64,000 bases of DNA from assembly GCA_049116315.1 (NCBI GenBank), contig JAGDZD010000001.1, positions 62,001-126,000 of the forward strand. The letters are read 5' to 3'. A model generated the notes under the pieces. That model had not been told where the DNA came from and searched no databases. It saw nothing but the letters and a program-made list of their open reading frames with translations. Every line of letters starts with the position of its first letter. Position 1 is the stretch's first letter. Below are positions 8,469 to 17,697 of the stretch, in pieces. This stretch comes from Thalassobius sp049116315 (lineage in GTDB: Bacteria > Pseudomonadota > Alphaproteobacteria > Rhodobacterales > Rhodobacteraceae). Both the position numbers and the translations under genes were made by a program.

Positions 8469-9509
8469 TCACTTCCCCTGGACCAGAGAACTTTCCCAGT
8501 TGCTTAAGAAGTTTGCGCGCTTGAGCTGATCTAAGAACACCAGCAAACCGGGCCCAAATCGAATAGGGCGCAAAGCTGAGTTGTCCTGAAGCGCGGCTGT
8601 GTTGATCGCAGGCAGCCCTGATTCCAACACCAAATCCGCGCGTTTGTTCATGCCGATCAGAAAATTGATCATCGTCTGCGCGTCCTGTGGGTTTTCAGCG
8701 GTCTTTGGCACAAGGGCCGTGCGCAGCATCACGTTGACATAGTCATCCAGCTCGATGATGTGAAACCCGTCTTTGGTGGCCAGTTGCGATGAGGCATAGC
8801 TGCCCAAGACGTTATAGGCCAACGCAAGCTTGCCGCTGGCAACATCGTTGATCATCGTGCCAGAACAGCAATAAAGCTGCGCATCCAGACGCCCCATGAC
8901 CTCCATCAGGCGCCAAAACGCATCGCTGTTTCGACTGTCTTGCGTGGCCATCAAATAGCCGAAACCTGATCTGCGCACGTCATAGGTGCCAATTCTGCCT
9001 TGGAATTTTTCTGGATTTGCGCGCAGAACGGCGATCAATTCATCGCGGGTTCTGGGGGCCTGATCTGCGGGAAAATCCCTGTCCGAGACCACCAGAACCG
9101 CAGGCTCTTGGGTAAAGGCAAACAGCTGATTGCGCCACGATGCCCAATTGGGCAGATCTGACAAATTGTCGACATCCAGACTTTGGGCATACCCATCGTT
9201 CACCAGTTTGGTTTGCAAATCCATCGCCGAAGAGATCGCGATATCAAAAACCGCGCCTTCGGTAAGCAGCGCGTGCATCAGATCGGTGGTTCCGGTCACG
9301 GTATAGTCAATTGTGACGCCGGGGTTGGCGCGTTGAAAGGCAACCAAGATTGGGTCAAACGCTTGCAGATCCGCGGTAGACACGACCTTGAGAACCGAGC
9401 GTTCAAGCGTGGCTTGATACCGACGGTGATCTTCTATTTCGAGCGCGGACGCCACAGTCGCCACACTGCAAAGCATGGCCATCAACGCGGCAAGATAAGA
9501 GATACGCAT
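8469..9509 (-). CDS. Periplasmic solute-binding protein co-transcribed with a TctDE-like two-component system
   Basis: Secreted protein of 346 aa with an N-terminal signal peptide (MRISYLAALMAMLCSVATVASA). It has the fold pattern of iron/sulfate-type extracellular binding proteins: LKVVSTADLQAFDPILVAF, then GTTDLMHALLTEGAVFDIAI. The start overlaps the kinase gene by 28 bp, so it is the third gene of the regulator-kinase operon. No permease or ATPase lies next to it. It is more likely an accessory periplasmic sensor for the kinase than a transporter subunit; that role is inferred. Confidence 0.75.
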   Translation of the reverse strand: MRISYLAALMAMLCSVATVASALEIEDHRRYQATLERSVLKVVSTADLQAFDPILVAFQRANPGVTIDYTVTGTTDLMHALLTEGAVFDIAISSAMDLQTKLVNDGYAQSLDVDNLSDLPNWASWRNQLFAFTQEPAVLVVSDRDFPADQAPRTRDELIAVLRANPEKFQGRIGTYDVRRSGFGYLMATQDSRNSDAFWRLMEVMGRLDAQLYCCSGTMINDVASGKLALAYNVLGSYASSQLATKDGFHIIELDDYVNVMLRTALVPKTAENPQDAQTMINFLIGMNKRADLVLESGLPAINTAALQDNSALRPIRFGPGLLVFLDQLKRANFLSNWESSLVQGK

Positions 9510-10852
9510 GCGCCAGTTCCTTGGGTGTTTTGAGAGATTTCCAGATGTCCTGCATGGGCTTGGGCAACATCATTGGCGATGGTCAGCCCCAAACCAGAGC
9601 CGACGATGTCGCCCACATTAGCCCCACGCTCATACCGGTTGGTCAGCTTTGATAGATCCATGTCCGCAAAGCCACGCCCCTGATCGGTCACCGATATGCG
9701 CAGGGCATCATCGGCGTGCAGCGAAACAAGGATGTCGCTGTCTTCGGGTGAATATTTGATCGCATTGTCTAGAATGTTTTGCAGCGCCGCCTGCAGCAGA
9801 ATGCCGTCACCCTGAAACTTAAGCGCGGTCTCGGGTTTGTGCTGCGTGATGGTGATGTCCTTTAGGTCAGCCGTTGGGCCCAGCCGATCACAGGTTTCTT
9901 GGATCATTTCCCGCAGATCCAATGTGTCGGGCGTCAGGTTATCAGCCCGGAACGTCACCATCGCGTGGTCCAGCATTTGACCGGCAGAACGCGAACTTTC
10001 ATCGATGGCACGGATCATTTCTTTGATGGCATGCTTGTGTTCAGGCTTGTTCAGTTTGCGATGGGTCACTTCGGCTTGCGCACGCACTGTGGCAAGGGGC
10101 GTGCGCACCCGGTGGGCAGCTTCGGCAATAAAGTCTTCGGTGCGCAACAAAGACGCGCGCAATCGCCCCATAAAACTGTTGAGGGCCTCAACCAAGGGCG
10201 CAAGTTCGGCTGGTGTTTTGGCGGTTACTGGGCGCAGGTCTTTGGGGCCGCGCCGTGTGACAGAGGCCGTCATGCGGTCAATCGGCGCCAGCGCCGTGCC
10301 CGCCGCCCAGATGCTAAGCGCCGTTGCCAGCAAGAAAAAGCCAACGCCGACGCCGGTCGCAGTGGTGGTGATACGCCGAGAGGTTGCCGCAAGCCCTTGC
10401 CGTGTTTGCGCCACGGTCACGATCACATCTGTGGCCTGTTTGGCGCTGCCCACTGGGCGCATGACCGAAACCGCGCGGATTTGGTCCCCGCGATAAGAGT
10501 GCGTGCCAAAAACCGGTGCGCCGGGGCGCGGCGTGGTGGCGGGGGCGGGCAGATCCTCATAGCCGGTGAGATGTGCTTCGCCCGCGACGATGTGGTAAAA
10601 CACCCGGTCCTGCCCTACGCTGCCAAGCATCGAGAGAGCCGAGTAGGGCAGTTCCAGTGTGACGCTGCCATTTTCGCTGCGCAGACTGTCCGCGATTGCG
10701 GTGGCCGAAGCTGCCAGAATGTCGTCTTGCGTGCCTTCGGCGGCGCGCTCTGCAACCCCCCGCAACACCAGAAAAAAGGTCAAGGACAGGACCGCCGCGA
10801 CGCCCGCCAGTTGAAAGAACAGCCGTTGGCGAATGGAGCCATGAATCTTCAT
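9482..10852 (-). CDS. TctE-like sensor histidine kinase
   Basis: Membrane kinase of 456 aa. A transmembrane helix lies at about 12-31 and a second near 168-187, framing a periplasmic 2CSK_N-type sensor of ~135 residues. A HAMP-like linker follows, then the HisKA domain with phosphoacceptor His247 in EAAHRVRTPLATVR. The ATPase domain has N-box QNILDNAIKYS, G1 DQGRGFAD and G2 GSGLGLTIAND. It overlaps the response regulator by 4 bp (ATGA) and the binding-protein gene by 28 bp. By family and position it should control the divergent tctCBA operon. Confidence 0.9.
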   Translation of the reverse strand: MKIHGSIRQRLFFQLAGVAAVLSLTFFLVLRGVAERAAEGTQDDILAASATAIADSLRSENGSVTLELPYSALSMLGSVGQDRVFYHIVAGEAHLTGYEDLPAPATTPRPGAPVFGTHSYRGDQIRAVSVMRPVGSAKQATDVIVTVAQTRQGLAATSRRITTTATGVGVGFFLLATALSIWAAGTALAPIDRMTASVTRRGPKDLRPVTAKTPAELAPLVEALNSFMGRLRASLLRTEDFIAEAAHRVRTPLATVRAQAEVTHRKLNKPEHKHAIKEMIRAIDESSRSAGQMLDHAMVTFRADNLTPDTLDLREMIQETCDRLGPTADLKDITITQHKPETALKFQGDGILLQAALQNILDNAIKYSPEDSDILVSLHADDALRISVTDQGRGFADMDLSKLTNRYERGANVGDIVGSGLGLTIANDVAQAHAGHLEISQNTQGTGACVSLILPR

Positions 10853-11514
10853 GCTTCAATCATCCGATAGCCCAGACCGCGCACCGTTTCGATCCGGGCC
10901 CCAGACCCTTCCAGCCGTTTGCGCAGTCGGGCGACATAGACCTCAATGGCGTTTTCAGATGCTTCATCGGAAAAAGAAAACAACCGATCCATCAAATGGG
11001 ATTTGGAAAACACCTGTCCCGGCGCATTAAAAAACACTTCGAGGAGGCGCAATTCTCGGTTGCGCAGCGCAATTGTGTTTGGGCCCCACACCAATTCGCC
11101 GGCGGTCGAATCAAGCACGGTGTCAGCAAAGGTCTTTCGGTTGTCAGCCACCCCGCCTTGGCGGCGCAAAACGGCCCGGCATCGCGCTTCTAGCTCGGAA
11201 AAATCGAAAGGTTTGGTGATGTAATCATCTGCGCCAAGGTCCAAAAGCCCCACCCGATCTGACACCGCAGAGCGGGCCGTTATCACGATCACCGGGGTGC
11301 GTTTGGCGGCTTGTCGATGGGTTTCCAGAAAGTCACGACCATCCCCATCGGGCAACATAATGTCGAGCAATATCAAGTCGTAGTCCGCCACCGCGATGCA
11401 GGTATTCGCGGCCTCCAACGTGTCGGCGTGATCCACCGCATGCCCGTCAAGCTGCAAGCGTTCGACGACGGCCCCGGCCAGTTTTTGATTGTCTTCGATC
11501 AGGAGAAAACGCAT
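10849..11514 (-). CDS. TctD-like OmpR-family response regulator
   Basis: Cytoplasmic DNA-binding regulator, 221 aa from the ATG at 11514. The receiver domain has the acidic pair in LLIEDN, phosphoacceptor Asp51 in LILLDIMLPDGDG and Lys101 in YITKPFDF. The C-terminal winged helix ends SENAIEVYVARLRKRLEG then TVRGLGYRM. The frame is open 27 codons further upstream, but the usual MRFLLIEDN start fits 11514. It is the first gene of the regulator-kinase-binding protein operon, divergent from tctC with a ~100-bp gap carrying CAGGTT direct repeats. Confidence 0.92.
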   Translation of the reverse strand: MRFLLIEDNQKLAGAVVERLQLDGHAVDHADTLEAANTCIAVADYDLILLDIMLPDGDGRDFLETHRQAAKRTPVIVITARSAVSDRVGLLDLGADDYITKPFDFSELEARCRAVLRRQGGVADNRKTFADTVLDSTAGELVWGPNTIALRNRELRLLEVFFNAPGQVFSKSHLMDRLFSFSDEASENAIEVYVARLRKRLEGSGARIETVRGLGYRMIEA

Positions 11515-11539
11515 GGCCGCCCTTTTGTTGGCGCGTGAC

Positions 11540-11556
11540 AGGTTGGTGTCAGGTTC
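11540..11556. promoter_or_regulatory. Candidate OmpR-type direct repeat between the regulator and tctC
   Basis: CAGGTT occurs at 11540-11545 and 11551-11556, exactly 11 bp apart. That is the helical spacing typical of OmpR/PhoB-family half-sites. The repeat lies in the 99-bp divergent gap, 58 bp before the tctC start. It is a plausible binding site for the adjacent response regulator; this is inference. Confidence 0.4.
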
Positions 11557-11613
11557 GCGCGGTTTTCTATCAACATGAGCGGGGAAACTCGCCATGTCAA
11601 ACGGGAGGAAACC

Positions 11614-12582
11614 ATGACAAAACGCCTTTTCAAGGTACTCATTACGAGTGCCGCAATGGGACTTGGTGCCGTTTCAGCAGCGTCAGCAGCTGAGTGCATC
11701 GCTCCAGCGAACCCCGGTGGTGGCTGGGATTTCACATGCCGTCAGATCGGTAAAATCATGTATGACATCGGCGCAGTTGATAAGCCGGTTCAGGTCACCA
11801 ACATGTCCGGCGCGGGCGGTGGTTTGGCCTATGGTCACGTGGTCGCTGAGCGCGGCGAAGACAAAGACCTGATCGTTGCGGCTTCGTCGGCGACCTCGAC
11901 GCGGTTGGCCCAGAACGCCTATGCCGGAATGACCGCCGATCAGGTGCGCTTTGTTGGCGCGATTGGTGCGGATCCAGGTGTGATCGTGGTGGCCGCAGAC
12001 AGCCCCTATCAGTCGTTGGGTGATCTGCTGGACGCGATCAAATCAGACCCATCATCGGTTGCATTTGCTGGCGGTTCTGCCGTGGGTGGATTTGACCACC
12101 TCAAGCCACTGATGGCTTTGCAACGGGCAGGTTTTACTGACATCACCAAAGTGAAATACATCGGTGTTGATGGTGGTGCAGATGCGATCACTCAGACCGT
12201 TGGTGGCTTTACCCAAGCGATGTCGGGCGACATGTCCGAAGTGGTTGGCTTTCTGAAATCCGGTGACGTGCGCGCCATTGCAGTCTTCACCGAAGAGCGT
12301 GTGCCCGGCTTTGAAGATATCCCAACCGCCAAAGAGCAAGGCTATGACGTGGTCGCAGTCAACTGGCGTGGTCTCTATGTGCCAAAGGATGTCTCGGATG
12401 ACACCTTCAACATGTGGGCCGACCGTCTGCAGGCGGTTGCCGACAGCAAAGAGTGGAAAGAAGCCATGGCCGCAAATGGCTTGGCCCCCTTCACCAAAGT
12501 GGGCGGCGATTTCCAATCTTACGTGGATGAGGTTGTGCTAGAAGTACGCCAGCTGTCCAAAGACCTGGGAGTGATCCAGTAA
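11614..12582 (+). CDS. tctC: Tripartite tricarboxylate transporter substrate-binding protein TctC
   Basis: Periplasmic binding protein of a TTT-family secondary transporter, 322 aa. The signal peptide is MTKRLFKVLITSAAMGLGAV with a SAASAAE cleavage region; mature ECIAPANPGGGWDFTCRQIG is a strong TctC signature. The ATG at 11614 has GGGAGGAAACC upstream; the longer frame from 11575 lacks a signal at its terminus. Its stop codon overlaps the start of tctB. It would capture a di- or tricarboxylate for TctAB. The exact acid cannot be told from sequence. Confidence 0.92.
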   Translation: MTKRLFKVLITSAAMGLGAVSAASAAECIAPANPGGGWDFTCRQIGKIMYDIGAVDKPVQVTNMSGAGGGLAYGHVVAERGEDKDLIVAASSATSTRLAQNAYAGMTADQVRFVGAIGADPGVIVVAADSPYQSLGDLLDAIKSDPSSVAFAGGSAVGGFDHLKPLMALQRAGFTDITKVKYIGVDGGADAITQTVGGFTQAMSGDMSEVVGFLKSGDVRAIAVFTEERVPGFEDIPTAKEQGYDVVAVNWRGLYVPKDVSDDTFNMWADRLQAVADSKEWKEAMAANGLAPFTKVGGDFQSYVDEVVLEVRQLSKDLGVIQ

Positions 12583-13022
12583 TGGTTTCTGACCGGATCT
12601 TCGGACTGGTCGTTACTCTGGGGGCGCTGGCATATATTGCCAGCGCAACTCAGATCCAGACCAGCTTTATGGCGGACCCTGTGGGCCCGCGCATGTTTCC
12701 CATTCTGATTGGCGCTGTGGCGGTGATCTGTGGTGTGATCTTGATGGTCCGCCCTGATCCAGATCCAGATTGGCCGATGATGCGCACTGTGGCGGGCCTT
12801 GCGGTCGCTGTGGCGGTGCTGATCGCCTATGCCTACACGCTCAAGCCATTGGGATTTTTGATCCCAACCGCCATTGCAGCAGGTGTGCTGTCTTATCAGA
12901 TTGAGCCGCGCGCCTCGCGTGCTGTGCTTGCAGGGATCGGGCTGTCAATTTGCCTGTTCCTCATTTTCAAATTTGCACTTGGGCTGGGGCTTGTTGCCTT
13001 TCCTAAGAGCCTGACCGGCTGA
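12582..13022 (+). CDS. tctB: Tripartite tricarboxylate transporter small membrane subunit TctB
   Basis: Small membrane subunit of 146 aa with four predicted helices (starting near 5, 37, 67 and 115), the normal TctB layout. The segment QTSFMADPVGPRMFPILIG is typical of the family. The start codon overlaps the tctC stop (TAATG) and the next gene begins 10 bp after, so expression is coupled. Confidence 0.9.
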   Translation: MVSDRIFGLVVTLGALAYIASATQIQTSFMADPVGPRMFPILIGAVAVICGVILMVRPDPDPDWPMMRTVAGLAVAVAVLIAYAYTLKPLGFLIPTAIAAGVLSYQIEPRASRAVLAGIGLSICLFLIFKFALGLGLVAFPKSLTG

Positions 13023-13032
13023 GGTCTTTCCC

Positions 13033-14538
13033 ATGGAATTACTAGCTAACCTAGCGACCGGCTTTGGCGTCGCACTCTCTCCGTTCACCCTGATGTTGGC
13101 CATTTTTGGCTGTTTCATCGGCACAATTATTGGCGCACTGCCGGGGCTTGGGCCGTCAAACGGCGTGGCCATTCTGATCCCTTTGACGTTCTCGATGGGG
13201 TTGGATGCCACCAGCGCCTTGGTGCTGATGACAGCGGTTTATTATGGGGCGATGTATGGCGGGCGGATCAGTTCGATCTTGCTGAACATCCCCGGTGACG
13301 AGCCAGCCTTGATGACCACGCTGGATGGGTATCCAATGGCGAAATCTGGTCGGGCGGGCGATGCGCTTGTTCTGTCTGGCGTGGCCTCTTTTGTAGGCGC
13401 GTTCTTGGCGACCATCGGCTTGATGTTGTTGGCGCCCATGCTGGCGCGGGTGGCCTTTTTGTTCGGACCGGCCGAATATTTCGCGCTGTATCTGTTGGCG
13501 TTTGCAACATTGGGCGGCATGGCCTCCAACAATCAGGCCAAAGCGGCGATTGCTTCGTGCATTGGTTTGGCGATTGCGATGATTGGGGTCGACAATAACT
13601 CGGGGCTGCCTCGCTTGACCGGGGGCAATTTGCACCTGTTTGATGGCGTGGATTTCTTGGTTGCGATTGTGGGTCTGTTTGCCATCTCCGAGGTGTTCTT
13701 CTTTATCGAAAGCCACGGCAAAAACACCTCGATCGGGGTCAAGCTTGAAAAGGTGACCATCCCGCTCAAGGACATTTGGGACACCAAATGGACCATGCTG
13801 CGGTCGTCGCTGGTTGGGTTCATCGCCGGTGTCTTGCCCGGTGCGGGCGCCTCGCTTGGCTCGTTCATGGCGTATATGTCCGAAAAATCTATTGCTGGCG
13901 AAGACGGCAAGTTTGGGACAGGTGTTGCCAAAGGCGTCGCTGCCCCCGAAGCGGGCAACAATGCTGCCGCAGGTGGGGCCTTGGTTCCGATGCTGACACT
14001 GGGTGTGCCCGGCTCTGGCACCACCGCCGTTTTGCTGGCGTTGCTAATGACCTTGAACATCACACCGGGGCCCACGCTGTTCACCGACCGGCCAGAGGTT
14101 GTCTGGGGCCTGATCGCGTCATTGCTGATAGCCAACGTCGTCTTGCTGTTGATGAACGTGCCGATGGTCAAAGTGTTTGTCAAAATTCTGCAAGCGCCGC
14201 CGTGGGTCTTGTTGCCCGGGGTGACCATGGTCAGCTTTGTGGGCATCTATTCCCTGTCGGGCAGCTATTTTGACCTGCTGTTGATGATTGCCTTTGGGGT
14301 GCTGGGATGGGTGCTGCGTAAGCTGGATGTGCCCACGGTTCCGATCATTCTTGGCATTCTGCTGGGGGGACACATGGAAGACAGCCTGCGTCGCGCCATG
14401 GTTCTGTCTGGGGGCGATTGGACCTATCTGTTCAGCTCGGGCATTGCGATTGGGTTGTGGCTGGTGGCGGTGATTGGATTTGTCGCACCGATGTTCCTGC
14501 GCAATCTTTTGAAAAAACCGCAAAGGGTCACAGACTGA
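13033..14538 (+). CDS. tctA: Tripartite tricarboxylate transporter large permease TctA
   Basis: Main transport subunit, 501 aa, about 11-12 helices. Family signatures are clear: GALPGLGPSNGVAILIPLTF near residues 35-55, and the second, related glycine-rich loop PGAGASLGSFMAYMSEKSI around 270-290. TTT transporters are proton or sodium symporters. The stop codon overlaps the ATG of the AtuA-like gene (TGATG), so transporter and putative enzyme are translationally linked. Confidence 0.93.
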   Translation: MELLANLATGFGVALSPFTLMLAIFGCFIGTIIGALPGLGPSNGVAILIPLTFSMGLDATSALVLMTAVYYGAMYGGRISSILLNIPGDEPALMTTLDGYPMAKSGRAGDALVLSGVASFVGAFLATIGLMLLAPMLARVAFLFGPAEYFALYLLAFATLGGMASNNQAKAAIASCIGLAIAMIGVDNNSGLPRLTGGNLHLFDGVDFLVAIVGLFAISEVFFFIESHGKNTSIGVKLEKVTIPLKDIWDTKWTMLRSSLVGFIAGVLPGAGASLGSFMAYMSEKSIAGEDGKFGTGVAKGVAAPEAGNNAAAGGALVPMLTLGVPGSGTTAVLLALLMTLNITPGPTLFTDRPEVVWGLIASLLIANVVLLLMNVPMVKVFVKILQAPPWVLLPGVTMVSFVGIYSLSGSYFDLLLMIAFGVLGWVLRKLDVPTVPIILGILLGGHMEDSLRRAMVLSGGDWTYLFSSGIAIGLWLVAVIGFVAPMFLRNLLKKPQRVTD

Positions 14539-15887
14539 TGGTGAAGGTACTTATTCCATCCGGTGCGCTTGGGCTTGGGTATGATCGTGCGGCTTTGGCC
14601 CGCGGGATTGCCCAGAACCCTGACATCATCGCCATTGATGGGGGGTCCACGGATAGTGGGCCCCATTACTTGGGCACGGGCACTTCTAAATATTCCCGCA
14701 ACTCAACCAAATCCGAATGGCGCGAGCTGATGGCGGCGCAGGCCGAAGCGGGCGTGCCCTTGGTGATTGGCACAGCAGGCACTTGTGGCGCGGACAGCGC
14801 CGTGGACTGGCTGTTGGACATCACCCGCGAGATCTGCGCCGAAACTGGTGCCAAGCTTAAGGTCGCTGTTCTCAAAAGCGGACAGGACCAATCGCAGATG
14901 GCGGCCGCGTATGAGGAGGGGAAAATCACTCCTTTGCCTGTGGCGCCCGAAGTTTCGGCCCAAACGTTTGAAAGCTGCACCAATATCGTTGCGCTTGCCG
15001 GGGCAGAGCAGATCCAGATTGCGTTGGCCACAGGTGCGGACATTGTCATCGCGGGGCGGACCACCGATACCGCTATTATTTCGGCTTTGCCTTTGGCTCA
15101 GGGATGCCACGCGGGGGGAGCGTGGCATGGGGCCAAAATTGGGGAATGCGGTGCGCTGGCCACCACCAGCCCAAATTCCGGCACCATTATGATCGCCTTT
15201 GATGACGAGGGGTTCACGATGACCCCGATGGGTGAGCAGGCCCGAGCCACGCCGCATACGGTATCAGCGCATATGCTGTACGAAAATTCCGACCCATACA
15301 TCCTCTATGAGCCGGGTGGGCACTTGGATGTGACCGAGTCTGTTTACACCGCGGTGGACGACCGATCGGTGCGTGTGACCGGATCGGAATGGATCAAATC
15401 AGAGACCTATACCGTCAAACTGGAAGGTGCGCGGCATGTCGGGTTTCAGACCGTGTCTCTCGCTTTGGTGCGGGACCCGCATTATGTGCAAAACATCCAA
15501 GTTTGGTGTGATGACATCAAAGTAAAATGTACCGCCAAGGCAAATGATCGCGTCGAAGGTGATTTTGAAATCGAACTGCGTTTGGTTGGACGGGACGCCA
15601 CGCTTGGTGCGCTGGATGTTGATGCCCATATGGGCAGCGAAGTGGGTGTGTTGGGCATTGTGACGGCTGAAAGTGAGGCTTTGTCGCGGGAAGTGGCCAA
15701 GATGCTCAACCCGTATCTGCTGCATCATCCGTTGACCGAGCAGGAAGAGATGCCAACATTTGCCTTTCCGTTTTCTCCGCCGGAAATGGCCCGTGGGGCG
15801 ATTTACGAGTTCTGCTTGAATCATTTGCTGGTCCTTGAGGACCCGATGGCGGGGTTTGATCTGACACTTGAGGAGATGGGCGCATGA
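14538..15887 (+). CDS. AtuA family (DUF1446) putative acyl-CoA/organic-acid enzyme
   Basis: Cytoplasmic protein of 449 aa in the acyclic terpene utilisation AtuA/DUF1446 family, whose biochemistry is poorly defined. Conserved family stretches are visible: IAIDGGSTDSGPHYLGTG near the start, VIGTAGTCGADSAVDWLLDI, and IVIAGRTTDTAII. The frame is open to 14418 inside tctA, but the ATG at 14538 overlapping the tctA stop is the natural start. The last codons overlap the DUF4387 gene by 4 bp. The link to a TctA transporter suggests it acts on the imported acid. No reaction can be assigned from sequence. Confidence 0.85.
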   Translation: MVKVLIPSGALGLGYDRAALARGIAQNPDIIAIDGGSTDSGPHYLGTGTSKYSRNSTKSEWRELMAAQAEAGVPLVIGTAGTCGADSAVDWLLDITREICAETGAKLKVAVLKSGQDQSQMAAAYEEGKITPLPVAPEVSAQTFESCTNIVALAGAEQIQIALATGADIVIAGRTTDTAIISALPLAQGCHAGGAWHGAKIGECGALATTSPNSGTIMIAFDDEGFTMTPMGEQARATPHTVSAHMLYENSDPYILYEPGGHLDVTESVYTAVDDRSVRVTGSEWIKSETYTVKLEGARHVGFQTVSLALVRDPHYVQNIQVWCDDIKVKCTAKANDRVEGDFEIELRLVGRDATLGALDVDAHMGSEVGVLGIVTAESEALSREVAKMLNPYLLHHPLTEQEEMPTFAFPFSPPEMARGAIYEFCLNHLLVLEDPMAGFDLTLEEMGA

Positions 15888-16183
15888 CTGCACTTGCATC
15901 CGTTGCCACCAAGATTCGATCCAAAAACGCAGGTCCGTTCTGGTTAACCGTGGATATCTTTCTGGGCTCTCCCGAAGTCTATGAGCGGGTCAGCGCAGCG
16001 CTAGAGTCAGACGTGGTGGCCGCCGCCTTTGGGGTGCCGCCACAGGCGCTGAAACGCTTTGATATCGCCTCGTTGAACGTGGTAAAGTTCAGCTTTCCCC
16101 GGCCGGTGGTTCAAGGCACCCGTCTTGATCGCGACATGCATGGCGCGTCATTTGTCAATTTGCTGGCAGATTTCGAGGTCTGA
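15884..16183 (+). CDS. DUF4387 domain protein, partner of the AtuA-like protein
   Basis: Small protein of 99 aa that overlaps the AtuA-like gene by 4 bp (ATGA). It contains the DUF4387 pattern IRSKNAGPFWLTVDIFLGSP near the start and FSFPRPVVQGTRLDRDMHGA near the end. AtuA and DUF4387 are known as neighbours or fusions, so it is probably a subunit or cofactor-assembly partner of the same enzyme. No catalytic residues can be named. It is the last gene of the tctCBA operon. Confidence 0.85.
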   Translation: MTALASVATKIRSKNAGPFWLTVDIFLGSPEVYERVSAALESDVVAAAFGVPPQALKRFDIASLNVVKFSFPRPVVQGTRLDRDMHGASFVNLLADFEV

Positions 16184-16568
16184 ACCCTCTGCAATAGACG
16201 GTCAAAACGTCACCCTGAAAGGGCTGACGCACCCCCTCAAACAAGGAGATCTGGCCGGTTCTGCTGGCCGGATTTTCGGCGTTTTGGGGCGGTGTGAGCC
16301 CCATTCTGAGCGCTGTGAGCGAAGCAGTTTTGGCTGAGTCTTGGCGTGTGCTGCAATTGGGTTCGTTTGCACAAACGTGTTTGGCCTGTTTGAATCAAAA
16401 CTCAAATACCCACAACGAGGCGCGACCTATCTATTTGAAAACAAAATGGATATTTCATACGGCAAGAAAAGTGGAGGGTAGGGGTTAGGCGATCGCAACT
16501 GCTTGCGACGCCCAACCATCCCTACAACAATCAATCTGAACAAGATGTCCAAGACGATGTGAGTAAAG
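16184..16568. other. Gap between the DUF4387 gene and tRNA-Lys
   Basis: A 385-bp stretch without a convincing gene. CTGGCCGG occurs twice near 16251 and 16265, in a GC-rich patch followed by ATTTTC that could weakly terminate the operon. The few short frames lack ribosome sites and recognisable products. I see no further structure. Confidence 0.6.
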
Positions 16569-16644
16569 TGGTGAGCCGTGATGGGTTCGAACCATCGACC
16601 TACTGATTAAAAGTCAGTTGCTCTACCAACTGAGCTAACGGCCC
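16569..16644 (-). tRNA. tRNA-Lys (anticodon TTT)
   Basis: The complement folds as a full cloverleaf: acceptor GGGCCGT pairs with ACGGCTC, the D arm has AGCTCAGTTGGTAGAGC, and the anticodon stem CTGAC/GTCAG-type pairing closes the loop CTTTTAA. The T arm contains GGTTCGAACC and the 3' CCA is encoded. The anticodon TTT reads AAA/AAG lysine codons. The 219 bp to the dapF start hold nothing else I can name. Confidence 0.97.
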
Positions 16645-16863
16645 ACTGTGAGGGGGCTTCTAGAAACAGTGGCCATTAGGGTCAACCCCAAAAACAGCAT
16701 TTACCAAATTGTTTTGAATTTCTTTCCAAAAGGAGGTCTGTTTTGGACCATCCCCCCGGATCGGCCGCAATATCGGCGGCGCAGGACCGCAAAATTGTGG
16801 GATGCAGTCCGGTCATAGCGGCGTTTACTGGAAAGATAAGAGAATCACGCGTATAGGAACCGG

Positions 16864-17697
16864 ATGGATATGCGCGCTGAAACCACTTTGCCATTTATGA
16901 AGATGCACGGGCTGGGCAACGACTTTGTCGTTGTGGATGCGCGTGCGCAGGATCACCCTTTGCCAGCGGCTTTGGTTGTTGCCATCGCGGATCGCCACAA
17001 GGGTGTGGGATACGACCAATTGGCCGTGATCGAAAACGGCGCAGGTGACGCGCATTTGGTGTTTTACAACGCGGATGGCTCGACCTCGGCGGCCTGCGGG
17101 AATGCCACACGGTGTATTGCGCGCCATATCATGAATGAAACCGGCAAAATCCAACTGCACCTGACCACGGACCGTGGTGACCTCTATGCACAAGATGCAG
17201 GCAACGGCCTGACATCGGTGAACATGGGGCATCCGCAGCTTTTGTGGAACGAGGTGCCGTTGGCTCATGACATGGATACGCTAGAGCTGCCAATTGACGG
17301 CGCGCCCACCGCAACCGGCATGGGCAACCCGCATTGCACGTTCTTTGTTGAGGACGTTGAGGCGGTCGACCTTGAAGCGCGGGGCGCAGAGATGGAGCAT
17401 CACCCGCTCTATCCAGAACGCACCAATGTGCAGTTCGTCAGCGTGATTGGCCCGGATCATTTGCGGATGCGGGTTTGGGAACGGGGGGTCGGTGTGACAT
17501 TGGCCTCTGGCTCTTCGTCCTGTGCTACGGCTGTGGCGGCTGCACGCCGCGGCTTGACCGGCCGTAAGGTCCAAATTGACCTGGATGGCGGCACCTTGAT
17601 GGTGGACTGGCGCGCGGATGGCGTCTGGATGACTGGCGCCACGATGCATGTCTTTACGGCTCAGCTGACGGCCGAGTTTGTGGAGCAACTGCGTTGA
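16864..17697 (+). CDS. dapF: Diaminopimelate epimerase
   Basis: Converts LL- to meso-diaminopimelate for lysine and peptidoglycan; 277 aa, normal length. Two catalytic cysteines are present: Cys78 in GSTSAACGNATRC and Cys220 in LASGSSSCATAVAAARRG. The second motif is ASGSSSCA rather than the common ACGxGxCA, but the nucleophile-position Cys is kept. The N-terminal signature MKMHGLGNDFVVVDAR is present. The start at 16864 follows AGGA; the ATG at 16870 is an alternative. It overlaps mtaB by 4 bp. Confidence 0.96.
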   Translation: MDMRAETTLPFMKMHGLGNDFVVVDARAQDHPLPAALVVAIADRHKGVGYDQLAVIENGAGDAHLVFYNADGSTSAACGNATRCIARHIMNETGKIQLHLTTDRGDLYAQDAGNGLTSVNMGHPQLLWNEVPLAHDMDTLELPIDGAPTATGMGNPHCTFFVEDVEAVDLEARGAEMEHHPLYPERTNVQFVSVIGPDHLRMRVWERGVGVTLASGSSSCATAVAAARRGLTGRKVQIDLDGGTLMVDWRADGVWMTGATMHVFTAQLTAEFVEQLR

